Of a stretch of 64,000 nt of DNA, positions 41,877 to 51,070 are shown piece after piece. The notes below the pieces were generated by a model. The model saw only the letters and a list, made by a program, of their open reading frames with translations, was not told the origin of the DNA and did not search any database. Source of the DNA: Rhodocyclaceae bacterium (GTDB lineage Bacteria; Pseudomonadota; Gammaproteobacteria; Burkholderiales; Rhodocyclaceae); assembly GCA_019455325.1 (NCBI GenBank), contig JACFMQ010000005.1:1-64000 (forward strand), in the 5' to 3' direction. The number at the start of each line of letters is the position of its first letter. Position 1 is the first letter of the stretch. Made by a program: the position numbers and the translations under genes.

Positions 41877-42797
41877 TCAGGGCCGCCGCTGGCCGGCGCC
41901 GCGGTCGAGTTCGATGTCGTGCCCCGAAACCGGGTCCTCGAGCGGTTCGAGATGGGTCAGCACCGAGGCGTGCGGTACGGCCCGGCGGATATCGGCTTCG
42001 ATCTCCTCAAGCAGGTCGTGCCCGCGCTGCACGCTCCAGGCGCCGGGCACCAGCACGTGCACGGTGACGAAGCAGCGCGCGCCGGCCTGGCGCGTGCGCA
42101 GCGCGTGGTAGTCGACGCCCTGCGCGCGGTAGCCGTCGAGCACGGCGACCACGGCCGCGTGCTGCTCGGGCGGCAGCGCGACGTCCATCAGGCCGGCGGT
42201 CGAGCGGCGCAGCAACTGCCAGCCGGTCCACACGATATTCGCGGCGACCAGCAGCGCCAGCAGCGGGTCGAGCCACAGCCAGCCGGTGAGCGCGACGGCG
42301 CCGACGCCGACGACGACGCCGGCCGAGGTCCACACGTCGGTCATCAGGTGGCGGGCATCCGCTTCCAGCGTGATCGAGCGGTGCTCGCGGCCGGCGGCGA
42401 GCAGCACGCGCGCGGTGCCGAGGTTGATCAGCGAGGCGAGCACCGAGACGACGAGGCCGACGCCGATCTGTTCGAGCGGCTGCGGATGCAGCAGGCGGTC
42501 GATGGCGGCAGCAGCGATGCCGATCGCCGCGGCGAGGATCAGGAAGCCCTCGAAGCCGCTGGCGAAGTATTCCGCCTTGCCGTGGCCGAAGGCGTGTTCG
42601 TCGTCCGGCGGCTGCGCGGCGACGGTCAGCATGGCCAGCGCCATCAGCGCGCCGGCGAGGTTCACGCCGGATTCGAGCGCGTCCGAGAGCAGGCCGACCG
42701 AACCGGTCAGCCACCAGGCGGCGGTCTTCAGCGCGATGGTCGCGAGCGCGGCGGCGATCGACAGCCAGGCGAAGCGTTTCAGCGAGGGCGGCACCAT
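41877..42797 (-). CDS. cation diffusion facilitator family transporter
   Basis: This is a probable Zn/Fe/Mn/Co efflux antiporter of the inner membrane. It has 306 residues: six membrane helices, with [17 protein letters not shown] in helix 2 and [14 protein letters not shown] in helix 5 carrying the Asp/His metal site, and a cytoplasmic C-terminal domain (about 205-306). The metal cannot be assigned; the helix 5 site is HxxxD where Zn exporters such as ZitB/YiiP usually have H/DxxxD. Start 42797 is chosen because longer starts run into the divergent rsmB start region. It lies 7 nt before the nuclease gene and may share its transcript. Confidence 0.87.
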   Translation of the reverse strand: MVPPSLKRFAWLSIAAALATIALKTAAWWLTGSVGLLSDALESGVNLAGALMALAMLTVAAQPPDDEHAFGHGKAEYFASGFEGFLILAAAIGIAAAAIDRLLHPQPLEQIGVGLVVSVLASLINLGTARVLLAAGREHRSITLEADARHLMTDVWTSAGVVVGVGAVALTGWLWLDPLLALLVAANIVWTGWQLLRRSTAGLMDVALPPEQHAAVVAVLDGYRAQGVDYHALRTRQAGARCFVTVHVLVPGAWSVQRGHDLLEEIEADIRRAVPHASVLTHLEPLEDPVSGHDIELDRGAGQRRP

Positions 42798-42822
42798 GCC
42801 GACATTATGCCGGAACGCTGTT

Positions 42823-42838
42823 GTAGCCATGCTACACT
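42823..42838 (+). promoter_or_regulatory. inverted repeat and extended -10 at the rsmB start region
   Basis: GTAGC-CAT-GCTAC (42823-42835) is a perfect inverted repeat, and TG-C-TACACT (42830-42838) looks like an extended -10. If this is a promoter, the ATG at 42829 cannot start rsmB translation, and a downstream TTG (42853 or 42868) would be used. Confidence 0.35.
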
Positions 42839-44145
42839 CCGCGACGTTTTCCTTGAGCTTCAGTCGCTTGCGTACAACATCCACGCCTTCGCCGCTGCCG
42901 GCCGATTCGCTGGCGCATGCCCTGCTCCTCGCCGCGCGCGCGGTTGCCGCGGTGATCGGCGGCCGCAGCCTGCCCGAGGCGCTGGCCGCGCACGCCGGCG
43001 AGCCATCGCGCGCCGTGGCGCAGGATCTCGCCTACGGCGCGCTGCGCCGCTACGGCCTGGGCGATGCGCTGCTCGCCCGGCTGATCGCGCGCCCGCTCGC
43101 CCAGGTCGAGCCGCGTGCCCTGCTGCTGTGCGCGCTGTACCGGCTCGATACGCGGCCGGAGGCCGCGCACACCGTCGTCGACCAGACCGTCGAGGCGGCC
43201 GGGCATCTGGCGAAAGGCGCCTTCCGCGGGCTGGTGAACGGCGTGCTGCGCAACTACCTGCGCCGCCGCGACGAACTGCATGCGGCGCTCGCCGGCGACG
43301 ACGAGGCGCTGCACCGGCATCCGGCGTGGTGGCTGCGCCGGCTGCGCGCCGCCTGGCCGGACGACTGGCAAGGCATCGTCGCCGCCGGCAACGGCCAGCC
43401 GCCGATGGCGCTGAGAGTGAACCGCCGCCGCGTCTCGCGCGACGACTACCTGGCGCAGCTCGCCGCCGCCGGCATCGAGGCGCGCGCCGTCGGTGCCGCC
43501 GGCGTGCTGCTGGCGCGGCCGCAGCCGGTCGATGCGCTGCCCGGCTTCTTCGTCGGCCTCGCCTCGGTGCAGGACGCCGGCGCGCAGCGCGCCGCCGAGC
43601 TGCTCGACCTCGCCGCCGGCCAGCGCGTGCTCGACGCCTGCGCGGCGCCGGGCGGCAAGGCCGCGCACATCCTGGAGACGGCCGACGTGGACCTGACCGC
43701 GCTCGAGGTCGACGGCCGCCGCGCCGGGCGCATCGGCGAGAACCTCGACCGCCTCGGCCTCGCCGCCGACGTGCGCGTCGCCGACGCGCGCGACGTCGCC
43801 TCGTGGTGGGACGGACGGCCGTTCGAGCGCATCCTCGCCGACGTGCCCTGCTCCGCGTCCGGCGTCGTCCGCCGCCACCCGGACGCCAAGTGGCTGCGCC
43901 GCGAGGCCGACGTCGCCGGCTTCGCGCGCACGCAGCGGCAGATGCTCGATGCGCTGTGGCCGACGCTGGCGCCCGGCGGTAAACTCCTCTACGCCACCTG
44001 CTCGGTCTTTCCGCAAGAGAACGGCGAGCAGGTCGCACGCTTCGTCGCCGCGCAGGCGCAGGCGACGCTTCTCGCCGAAGAACGGCTGCTGCCGCAGGGG
44101 GATCATGACGGCTTCCATTATGCGTTGCTGCAGAAGGCTCGCTGA
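42829..44145 (+). CDS. rsmB: 16S rRNA (cytosine967-C5)-methyltransferase RsmB
   Basis: It methylates C967 of 16S rRNA. It has up to 438 residues: an N-terminal NusB-like RNA-binding domain (about 30-165), the SAM motif [16 protein letters not shown] and the two catalytic-region cysteines in [15 protein letters not shown] and [14 protein letters not shown]. The start is uncertain: ATG 42829 has no ribosome-binding site and sits in a palindrome, while TTG 42868 gives a more typical N-terminus. Its 3' end overlaps the next gene by 41 nt. Formerly sun. Confidence 0.92.
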   Translation: MLHSATFSLSFSRLRTTSTPSPLPADSLAHALLLAARAVAAVIGGRSLPEALAAHAGEPSRAVAQDLAYGALRRYGLGDALLARLIARPLAQVEPRALLLCALYRLDTRPEAAHTVVDQTVEAAGHLAKGAFRGLVNGVLRNYLRRRDELHAALAGDDEALHRHPAWWLRRLRAAWPDDWQGIVAAGNGQPPMALRVNRRRVSRDDYLAQLAAAGIEARAVGAAGVLLARPQPVDALPGFFVGLASVQDAGAQRAAELLDLAAGQRVLDACAAPGGKAAHILETADVDLTALEVDGRRAGRIGENLDRLGLAADVRVADARDVASWWDGRPFERILADVPCSASGVVRRHPDAKWLRREADVAGFARTQRQMLDALWPTLAPGGKLLYATCSVFPQENGEQVARFVAAQAQATLLAEERLLPQGDHDGFHYALLQKAR

Positions 44146-44710
44146 GGTCCTCTTCGCCCTTTGCTTCGCCGCCTCGGCGGCGCTGGCCGGCGACATCGGC
44201 ATGCGCGACATCCGCCTGGCGCCGGCCGAGGACAGCGGCTTCGCGCTGTCCGCCGACTTCGACATCGAGTTCAGCCAGCGCCTGGAGGAGGCCGTCGGCA
44301 AGGGGCTGGCGCTGCATTTCGTCACCGAGTTCGAGCTGACGCGGCCGCGCTGGTACTGGTTCGACGAGAAGGTGGCGAAGGCCGGCCAGACCTGGCGCCT
44401 GACCTACCACGCGCTGACCCGCCAGTACCGCCTGTCCACCGGCATCCTGCACCAGAGCTTCGCCTCGCTCGCCGAGGCCCTGCACGTCCTTTCCCGCCTG
44501 CGCCACTGGCAGGTGGTCGAGGCCGGCCGCGTGCAGCCGGGCGAGACCTTCATCGCCGGCCTGCGCATCTACCTCGACGTGTCGCAACTGCCGAAGCCCT
44601 TCCAGGTCGAGGCGCTGTCGAACAAGGACTGGGTGCTGACCTCCGACTGGCGGCGCTGGAGCTTCACCGTGCCGCCGCCGGCGGCAACCGGCGGCGAGGC
44701 GAAGCAATGA
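44105..44710 (+). CDS. DUF4390 family exported protein
   Basis: This 201-residue protein has an N-terminal signal sequence (about 8-27, ending in ASAALAGD) and a mature all-beta-like domain containing DFDIEFSQRLEEAV, RPRWYWFDEKVAKA and LRIYLDVSQLPKPFQVEAL. Its function is unknown, but it is regularly encoded between rsmB and the ntrYX pair in betaproteobacteria, suggesting a periplasmic role linked to the sensor kinase NtrY. ATG 44105 lies inside the end of rsmB with AGGGGG just ahead, and its stop overlaps the kinase start (ATGA). Confidence 0.85.
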   Translation: MTASIMRCCRRLAEVLFALCFAASAALAGDIGMRDIRLAPAEDSGFALSADFDIEFSQRLEEAVGKGLALHFVTEFELTRPRWYWFDEKVAKAGQTWRLTYHALTRQYRLSTGILHQSFASLAEALHVLSRLRHWQVVEAGRVQPGETFIAGLRIYLDVSQLPKPFQVEALSNKDWVLTSDWRRWSFTVPPPAATGGEAKQ

Positions 44711-46818
44711 AGGTCCTGCTGATCGTCGCCGCCGCCTTCGGCGCCATCCTCCTCTTCCTGCTGGCGACGGCCAGCGCCAACACGGCGCTGTTCGCGCGCA
44801 ACTACCCGTGGCTGATCGGGCTCAACGCCGTCGTCGCGCTGGCGCTCGCCTCGCTCGTCGGCTGGCAGTTGCGCCAGCTCTGGCGCGAGCACCGGCAGCA
44901 GGTCTTCGGCTCGCGCCTGAAGCTGCGCCTGATGCTCTTCTTCGGGCTGATGGCGGTGCTGCCGGGCGCGCTGATCTACGGCGTGTCGGTGCAGTTCCTG
45001 ACCAAGAGCATCGAGAGCTGGTTCGACGTGCGCGTCGAGAAGGCGCTCGAATCCGGCCTCGCCCTCGGCCGCAGCGCGCTCGACGCGCAGCTCGCCGACC
45101 TCATGGAGAAGGCGCAGGGCGCGGCGCTCGAACTCGCCGACCTGCCCGAGGCGCAGCACCGCGCGCAGCTCAACCGCCAGCGCGAGCAGGCCGGCTCGGA
45201 GACGGCGGCGCTGTTCACGCTTTCCGGCCAGCTCATCGGCAGCGCCACCAGCGGCCTCGGCGTGCTGCTGCCGCCGCTGCCCTCGCCGACGCAGTTGCAG
45301 CAGGCGCGCGCCGGCCGCGGCGTCGGCACCATCGAGGGCGAGGCCGAACACCTCTACCTGCGCGTGCTGGTGCCGATGATCTCGCGCGACCTCGGCAGCG
45401 AGCCGCGCCTCCTGCAACTGACGCACGTCGTGCCGATCGGCGTCGCGCAGAACGCCGAGGCGGTGCAGGAGGTGTACCGCGACTATCAGGAGCTGTCGCT
45501 GGCGCGTCAGGGGCTGACGCAGATCTACGCGCTGACGCTGACGCTGACCGTGCTGCTCGCGCTCTTCGCCGCCTTCGCGCTGGCCTTCGTCATGGCCCGC
45601 CGGCTGTCGGCGCCGCTCTCCATCCTCGCCGAGGGCACGCAGGCCGTCGCCGCCGGCGACTACACGCCGCGCCAGGCGATCTACAGCCGCGACGAGCTGG
45701 GCGTGCTCACCCAGTCGTTCAGCCGCATGACGCGCCAGCTCGACGACGCGCGCAAGGAGGCCGAGCGCCACCGCGCCGAGGTCGAGGCCGGCCGCGCCTA
45801 CCTCGAATCGATCCTCGCCAACCTGTCCGCCGGCGTCCTCGTCTTCGACCGCGGCTTCCGCCTGAACAACGTGAACGCCGGCGCGCTGGCCATCCTCGCC
45901 GACGGCTTCGCCGGCCTGCTCGACGAGCCGGTCGACGCCTGGCCGCGCCAGCGCGTGCTCGGCAGCGCCATCCGCGCGGGCTTCGCCGGCCGCACCGGCG
46001 ACGAATGGCACAGCCAGCTCGAACTGGAGCGGCCGAACGGCATGCCGCAGGTGCTGCTGCTGCGCGGCTCGAAGCTGCCGGAGGGCAGCGGCGGCGGCCA
46101 CGTCGTCGTCTTCGACGACGTCACCCGGCTGATCGCGGCGCAGCGCAGCGCGGCCTGGGGCGAGGTGGCGCGCCGCCTGGCGCACGAGATCAAGAACCCG
46201 CTGACGCCGATCCAGCTTTCCGCCGAGCGCCTGCAGATGAAGCTCGCCGACCGGCTGGCGAACGGCGACGCCGAGGTCCTGCAGCGCGGCACGCAGACGA
46301 TCATCAACCAGGTGCAGGCGATGAAGCGCATGGTCGACGACTTCCGCGACTACGCCCGCCTGCCGGCGCCGGAGCTGGCGCCGCTCGACCTCAACGCGCT
46401 GGTCGGCGAAGTGCTCGGGCTGTACGAGACCTCGCACGCCGCCATCGCCGTGACGCTCGCCGACGACCTGCCGCCGGTGCTCGGCGACGCCACGCAGTTG
46501 CGCCAGATCATCCACAACCTGCTGCGCAACGCCGAGGACGCACAGGAGGGACGGCCGGAGGCGCGCATCGAGATCGCGACGCACCGCGCCGGCCGCTGCG
46601 CCGAGCTTGCCGTCGCCGACGCCGGCCCCGGCTTTCCGGCCGAGATCATGGCGCGCGTCTTCGAGCCCTACGTCACCAGCAAGGCCAAGGGCACCGGGCT
46701 CGGCCTGGCGATCGTCAAGAAGATCGTCGACGAGCACCGCGGCAGCATCGACATCACCAACCGGCAGCCGGCGGGCGCGCGGGTCCTCATCCGCCTGCCG
46801 CTGGCCGCAGAGGAGTAA
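44707..46818 (+). CDS. ntrY: NtrY-like membrane sensor histidine kinase
   Basis: This is a two-component kinase for the adjacent NtrX-like regulator. It has 703 residues: two N-terminal membrane helices (about 4-20, 33-55), a third near 75-97, a periplasmic sensor (about 100-275), TM4 (about 278-300), HAMP (about 300-350), PAS (about 370-470), HisKA with His493 in HEIKNPLTPIQLSAERL, and the ATPase domain with IIHNLLRNAEDA and KGTGLGLAIVKK. The kinase motifs are complete. Related systems respond to nitrogen or redox state; the signal here is unknown. Confidence 0.93.
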   Translation: MKVLLIVAAAFGAILLFLLATASANTALFARNYPWLIGLNAVVALALASLVGWQLRQLWREHRQQVFGSRLKLRLMLFFGLMAVLPGALIYGVSVQFLTKSIESWFDVRVEKALESGLALGRSALDAQLADLMEKAQGAALELADLPEAQHRAQLNRQREQAGSETAALFTLSGQLIGSATSGLGVLLPPLPSPTQLQQARAGRGVGTIEGEAEHLYLRVLVPMISRDLGSEPRLLQLTHVVPIGVAQNAEAVQEVYRDYQELSLARQGLTQIYALTLTLTVLLALFAAFALAFVMARRLSAPLSILAEGTQAVAAGDYTPRQAIYSRDELGVLTQSFSRMTRQLDDARKEAERHRAEVEAGRAYLESILANLSAGVLVFDRGFRLNNVNAGALAILADGFAGLLDEPVDAWPRQRVLGSAIRAGFAGRTGDEWHSQLELERPNGMPQVLLLRGSKLPEGSGGGHVVVFDDVTRLIAAQRSAAWGEVARRLAHEIKNPLTPIQLSAERLQMKLADRLANGDAEVLQRGTQTIINQVQAMKRMVDDFRDYARLPAPELAPLDLNALVGEVLGLYETSHAAIAVTLADDLPPVLGDATQLRQIIHNLLRNAEDAQEGRPEARIEIATHRAGRCAELAVADAGPGFPAEIMARVFEPYVTSKAKGTGLGLAIVKKIVDEHRGSIDITNRQPAGARVLIRLPLAAEE

Positions 46819-46825
46819 CGGGAAC

Positions 46826-48079
46826 ATGGCACAGATACTGGTCGTTGACGACGAAGTCGGCATCCGCGAACTGCTTTCGGAAATCCTCGCCGACGAGGGG
46901 CACACGGTCTGGCTGGCGGAGAACGCCACGGCGGCGCGCCGGGTGCGCGGCGAGAAGCGGCCGGACCTCGTCCTGCTCGACATCTGGATGCCGGACACCG
47001 ACGGCATCTCGCTGTTGAAGGAGTGGTCCGGCGGCGGCCTCCTGACCATGCCGGTGGTGATGATGTCCGGGCACGGCACCATCGACACCGCGGTCGAGGC
47101 CACGCGCATCGGCGCCACCGACTTCCTGGAGAAGCCGATCGCGCTGCAGAAGCTGCTCGGCACCGTGAAGAAGGCCCTGAAGCACGAGGTGGCGCCGGCC
47201 AAGGCGCCGCTGACGCTGGACGCCTTCGCCCGCTCGCCGCTGATCAAGGACCTGAAGAAGCGCCTCGAACAGGCGGCGGCGAAGACGCCGGTGCTGCTGC
47301 TGAAATCCGCGTCCAGCGTCATCGCCGAGCTGTGCGCGCGCTCGCTGCTGCCACCGCACGCGCCCTGGCTCGACCTGTCGGCGATCGGCGGGGCGCTGAC
47401 GCAGGAGATGCTGCAGAAGGCGGCCGGCGGCATCCTCTTCGCCGCCGACCTGGCGGCGCTCGGCAAGCTGCAGCAGATGAACCTCGCCTTTGCGCTCGAC
47501 CGCCTGGAAAAGAACAACGTCATGCTCGTCTGCGGCACCACCAAGCCGCTGCCGGCGCTCGCCGAGAGCGGCTGGGACCCGGCCCTGCTCGCCCGCGTCA
47601 CCGAGGTCTGGCTGGCGCTGCCGCAGCTCGCCGCGCACGCCGACGAGATCCCGGAGATCGCCGCACTGCTGCTCACGCAGCTCGCCGAGCGCGGCGAAGT
47701 GCCGCCGCGCCGCTTCGCCGTCGGCGCGCTGAACGCGCTGCGCATGCACCGCTGGCCGGGCGACTGGCCGGAGCTGCAGGCGACGGTGAAGAACCTGGCG
47801 CTGACCGCGCTGGAAGAGGAGATCCTCGCCGACGACGTGGCCCGCGTGCTGCAGTCCGAGCAGCGCGAGGGCGGCGACGCGCCGTCGCTGCTGCCCTTCT
47901 TCGAGCAGCCGCTGCGCGAGGCGCGCGACGCCTTCGAGCGCCTCTACTTCGAGCACCAGCTCCGCCTCGAGGGCGGCAACATGACGCGCGTCGCCGAGAA
48001 ATCCGGGCTCGAACGCACCCACCTCTACCGCAAGCTGAAGCAGCTCGGCATCCAGATCGGCCGGCGCGGCGAGGAATAG
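46826..48079 (+). CDS. ntrX: NtrX-like response regulator with degenerate AAA+ domain
   Basis: It has 417 residues: an intact receiver (Asp8/Asp9, phospho-acceptor Asp52, Thr/Ser in MMSGHG, Lys103), a middle domain (about 135-330) and a Fis-type DNA-binding helix-turn-helix (about 365-412, GGNMTRVAEKSGLERTHLYRKL). The middle domain aligns with sigma54 activators but has lost Walker A (KSASSVIAEL where GESGTGKE is expected), Walker B (LFAADLA for LFLDE) and the GAFTGA loop. It therefore probably binds DNA without driving sigma54 open-complex formation. It follows ntrY by 7 nt. Confidence 0.88.
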   Translation: MAQILVVDDEVGIRELLSEILADEGHTVWLAENATAARRVRGEKRPDLVLLDIWMPDTDGISLLKEWSGGGLLTMPVVMMSGHGTIDTAVEATRIGATDFLEKPIALQKLLGTVKKALKHEVAPAKAPLTLDAFARSPLIKDLKKRLEQAAAKTPVLLLKSASSVIAELCARSLLPPHAPWLDLSAIGGALTQEMLQKAAGGILFAADLAALGKLQQMNLAFALDRLEKNNVMLVCGTTKPLPALAESGWDPALLARVTEVWLALPQLAAHADEIPEIAALLLTQLAERGEVPPRRFAVGALNALRMHRWPGDWPELQATVKNLALTALEEEILADDVARVLQSEQREGGDAPSLLPFFEQPLREARDAFERLYFEHQLRLEGGNMTRVAEKSGLERTHLYRKLKQLGIQIGRRGEE

Positions 48080-48085
48080 CGAGCG

Positions 48086-49516
48086 ATGAAGATCGTCATC
48101 CTCGGCGCCGGCCAGGTCGGCGCCAGCGTCGCCGAAAGCCTGGTTTCGGAGGAAAACGACATCACCATCGTCGACACCGACCCGGCGCGCCTCGTGCAGT
48201 TGCAGGACCGCCTCGACCTGCGCACGGTGGTCGGCAACGCCGCGCACCCGTCGACGCTCGCCACCGCCGGGCTGGAAGACGCGGACATGCTCATCGCCGT
48301 GACGCAGAGCGACCAGACCAACCTCGTCGCCTGCAAGCTCGCGCACTGCCTGTTCAACGTGCCGACGCGCATCGCCCGCCTGCGCGCGCGCGACATCCTG
48401 GAGAACGAGGCGCTGCTCGCGCCGGAGAACTTCGCCGTCGACTACGCGCTCTGCCCGGAGCAGGTGATCACCGACTACATCGTGCGCCTGGTCGAGTTCC
48501 CGTCGGCGCTGCAGGTGCTCAGCTTCGGCGAGGACCGGCTGGCGCTCGTCGCCGTCCGTGCCTATCCCGGCGGCCTGCTCGTCGGCAAGCCGATCCGCGA
48601 CATGCGCCGGCACCTGCCGCCCGAGATCGACGCGCGCATCGCCGCCATCTATCGCCGCGACCGGGCGATCACGCCGACCGGCGACACGCGGATCGAGGAC
48701 GGCGACGAAGTCTTCGTGCTCGCCGCCGAGGAGCACATCCGCCCGGTCATGCGCGAGCTGCGGCGGATGATGCGGCCGGTGCACCGAGTGATGATCGCCG
48801 GCGGCGGCAACATCGGCCTGCGCGTGGCGCAGGCCCTCGAAGGCAACTGCGCGGTGAAGGTCGTCGAGGGCCTGCGCGGCCGCGCCGAGTTCATCGCCGG
48901 CGAGCTGAAATCGGCATTGGTCCTCTCCGGCGACGCCACCGACGAGGATCTGCTGGAGAAGGAAGGCATCGAGGAGATGGACCTCTTCCTCGCGCTGACC
49001 AACGACGACGAGGACAACATCATGGCCGCGTCGCTGGCCAAGCGCCTCGGCGCCAAGCGCGTGGCGGCGCTGATCAACCGCCGCGCCTACGCCGATCTGG
49101 TGCAGGGCGGGCCGATCGACATCGCGCTGTCGCCGGCGCAGGTGTCGATCGGTTCGCTGCTCGCGCACGTGCGGCGCGGCGACGTCGCCCAGGTGCACAG
49201 CCTGCGCCGCGGCGCCGCCGAGGCGCTGGAAATGGTGGTGCACGGCGACGCCAACAGTTCGCGCGTGGTCGGCCGCCGCATCGCCGACCTGCCGGTGATC
49301 CAGGGCGCGGTGATCGCCGCCATCGTGCGCGACCTCGACAAGTACGAGGAGGTGCTGCTCGACGCGCACACCTTCGGCCGCCGCCGCGGCCGCGTGGTCA
49401 TCGGGCACAAGGACGTGGTCATCGAGAGCGGCGACCACGTCATCGTCTTCTGCCTGAACAAGAAGGTGGTGAAGAAGGTGGAAAAGCTCTTCGCCGTCGG
49501 CTTCCACTTCTTCTGA
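48086..49516 (+). CDS. trkA: Trk potassium uptake regulator TrkA
   Basis: This is the cytoplasmic NAD-binding gating subunit of the Trk K+ system. It has 476 residues with two tandem RCK units: two Rossmann GxGxxG motifs (VILGAGQVGASVAE at 4-17 and VMIAGGGNIGLRVA at about 235-248), each followed by a TrkA-C domain. It starts 6 nt after ntrX and is followed 10 nt later by trkH, so the pair is probably expressed together, possibly within the rsmB-ntrYX transcript. Confidence 0.96.
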   Translation: MKIVILGAGQVGASVAESLVSEENDITIVDTDPARLVQLQDRLDLRTVVGNAAHPSTLATAGLEDADMLIAVTQSDQTNLVACKLAHCLFNVPTRIARLRARDILENEALLAPENFAVDYALCPEQVITDYIVRLVEFPSALQVLSFGEDRLALVAVRAYPGGLLVGKPIRDMRRHLPPEIDARIAAIYRRDRAITPTGDTRIEDGDEVFVLAAEEHIRPVMRELRRMMRPVHRVMIAGGGNIGLRVAQALEGNCAVKVVEGLRGRAEFIAGELKSALVLSGDATDEDLLEKEGIEEMDLFLALTNDDEDNIMAASLAKRLGAKRVAALINRRAYADLVQGGPIDIALSPAQVSIGSLLAHVRRGDVAQVHSLRRGAAEALEMVVHGDANSSRVVGRRIADLPVIQGAVIAAIVRDLDKYEEVLLDAHTFGRRRGRVVIGHKDVVIESGDHVIVFCLNKKVVKKVEKLFAVGFHFF

Positions 49517-49526
49517 TCGCCGGCGC

Positions 49527-50981
49527 ATGCGTCACGCCCAGGTTCTCAACGCGCTGGCCGTCATCCTCGGCATCTTCGCGCTGACCATGTTCGTGCCGCT
49601 GGCCATCGCCTGGCTGTACGGCGACGGTGCCGAACGGGCCTACGACGAGGCGATCTTCGTCGCCCTCGGCAGCGCCCTCGCCCTCTGGCTGGCGACGCGC
49701 CGGCGCCGGCGCGCGCTGACCGTGCGCGACGGCTTCCTGCTGGTGGCGCTGACCTGGGTGGTGCTGCCCTTCTACGCGGCGATGCCGCTCTATTTCCACA
49801 TCGAGGAACTCAGCTTCACCGACGCCTATTTCGAGGCCGCCTCGGGCCTCACCGCGACCGGCGCCACCGTCCTCTCCGGCATCGACGCGCTGCCGCTGTC
49901 GATCAACTTCTGGCGCATGCAACTGCACTGGGTCGGCGGCATGGGCATCATCGTGCTCGCCGTCGCCATCCTGCCGCTGCTCGGCATCGGCGGCCGCCAA
50001 CTGTTCAAGGCCGAGGTGCCGGGACCGATGAAGGAGACGGCGCTGACGCCGCGCATCGCCGAGACGGCCAAGGGGCTGTGGACGGTATACGTGCTGCTCA
50101 CCATCCTCTGCGGCCTGCTGCTGTACCACTTCGGCATGGCGCCCTGGGACGCGGTGATGCACGCCTTCAGCATCATGGGACTCGGCGGGTTTTCCAGCCA
50201 CGACGCCAGCCTCGGCCACTACCAGAGCCTGCCGATCGAGCTGGTGGCGATGGGCTTCGCGCTGCTCTCGGCGATCAACTTCGCCACGCACTTCATGGCG
50301 CTGCGCAGCCGCAGCCTGCGCCCCTACCTCGCCGACGCCGAGATTCCGTACTACTTCGGCGCGCTCGGCGCGAGCATCCTCGGCCTCACCCTCTACCTGC
50401 TGGCCTTCGGCGTCTATCCGGACTTCGCCACGGCGCTGCGCCACGTCGCCTTCCACAGTGTTTCGCTTGCCACCTCGCTCGGCCTGTCCACGACCGACTA
50501 CACGATGTGGCCGGTGTTCGCCCAGCTCTGGATCCTCTTCCTCGGCAGCTTCATCGCCTGCTCCGGCTCGACCGGCGGCGGCATCAAGATGATGCGCGCG
50601 GTGATCCTCTACAAGCAGCTCTTCCGCGAGCTGCTGCGCGCCATGCATCCGGCCATCGTCCGGCCGGTGCGCCTCGGCGGGCGGACCGTCCCCGAGTCGG
50701 TGCTGCACGCCGTGCTCGGCTTCTCGTTCATCTACATGGTGAGCATCGTCGGCATGACGCTGCTGCTTTCCGCCAGCGGCCTGCCCATCGTCACCGCCTT
50801 CTCCGCCGTCGTCGCCTGCCTGAACAACACCGGCCCCGGGCTGGACGCCGTCGGCCCGGCGGCGAACTACAGCGTCCTCAGCGACTTCCAGACCTGGGTG
50901 TGCACCTTCGCCATGGTCCTCGGCCGGCTGGAGATCTTCACCCTGCTCGTCGTCCTCACGCCGGCCTTCTGGCACAAGTAG
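49527..50981 (+). CDS. trkH: Trk potassium transporter TrkH
   Basis: This is the membrane pore subunit for K+ uptake, 484 residues with about ten membrane segments. Four selectivity-filter-like P-loops are visible: ASGLTATGATVLSGID, MGLGGFSSHD, TSLGLSTTDY and CLNNTGPGLDAVG, each with the key glycine. WVGGMGIIVLAVAILPLLGIGG is highly conserved in the family. It works with TrkA directly upstream. Confidence 0.96.
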   Translation: MRHAQVLNALAVILGIFALTMFVPLAIAWLYGDGAERAYDEAIFVALGSALALWLATRRRRRALTVRDGFLLVALTWVVLPFYAAMPLYFHIEELSFTDAYFEAASGLTATGATVLSGIDALPLSINFWRMQLHWVGGMGIIVLAVAILPLLGIGGRQLFKAEVPGPMKETALTPRIAETAKGLWTVYVLLTILCGLLLYHFGMAPWDAVMHAFSIMGLGGFSSHDASLGHYQSLPIELVAMGFALLSAINFATHFMALRSRSLRPYLADAEIPYYFGALGASILGLTLYLLAFGVYPDFATALRHVAFHSVSLATSLGLSTTDYTMWPVFAQLWILFLGSFIACSGSTGGGIKMMRAVILYKQLFRELLRAMHPAIVRPVRLGGRTVPESVLHAVLGFSFIYMVSIVGMTLLLSASGLPIVTAFSAVVACLNNTGPGLDAVGPAANYSVLSDFQTWVCTFAMVLGRLEIFTLLVVLTPAFWHK

Positions 50982-51046
50982 CGGCGTGGAAATCCGCGAC
51001 GGGGATCGTCCTGGGCTTGCCATTCTCCTGGAGGCTTGTTCATCCC

Positions 51047-51070
51047 TATATTGGGGTCTATGATCCCCAA
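51047..51070 (+). promoter_or_regulatory. -10 element and operator-like palindrome of the MNT-HEPN pair
   Basis: TATATT (51047-51052, 5/6 to -10) overlaps a palindrome TTGGGG (51051-51056) / CCCCAA (51065-51070) with an 8-bp centre that contains the first ATG. Placement over the promoter suggests autorepression by the winged-helix N-terminus of the first protein. No good -35 was found. Confidence 0.45.

Noticed and set aside
51036-51059. An eight-codon upstream extension of the MNT protein
   Set aside because: It would start before the -10-like TATATT and translate through the operator palindrome; the ATG at 51060 or 51072 fits better.
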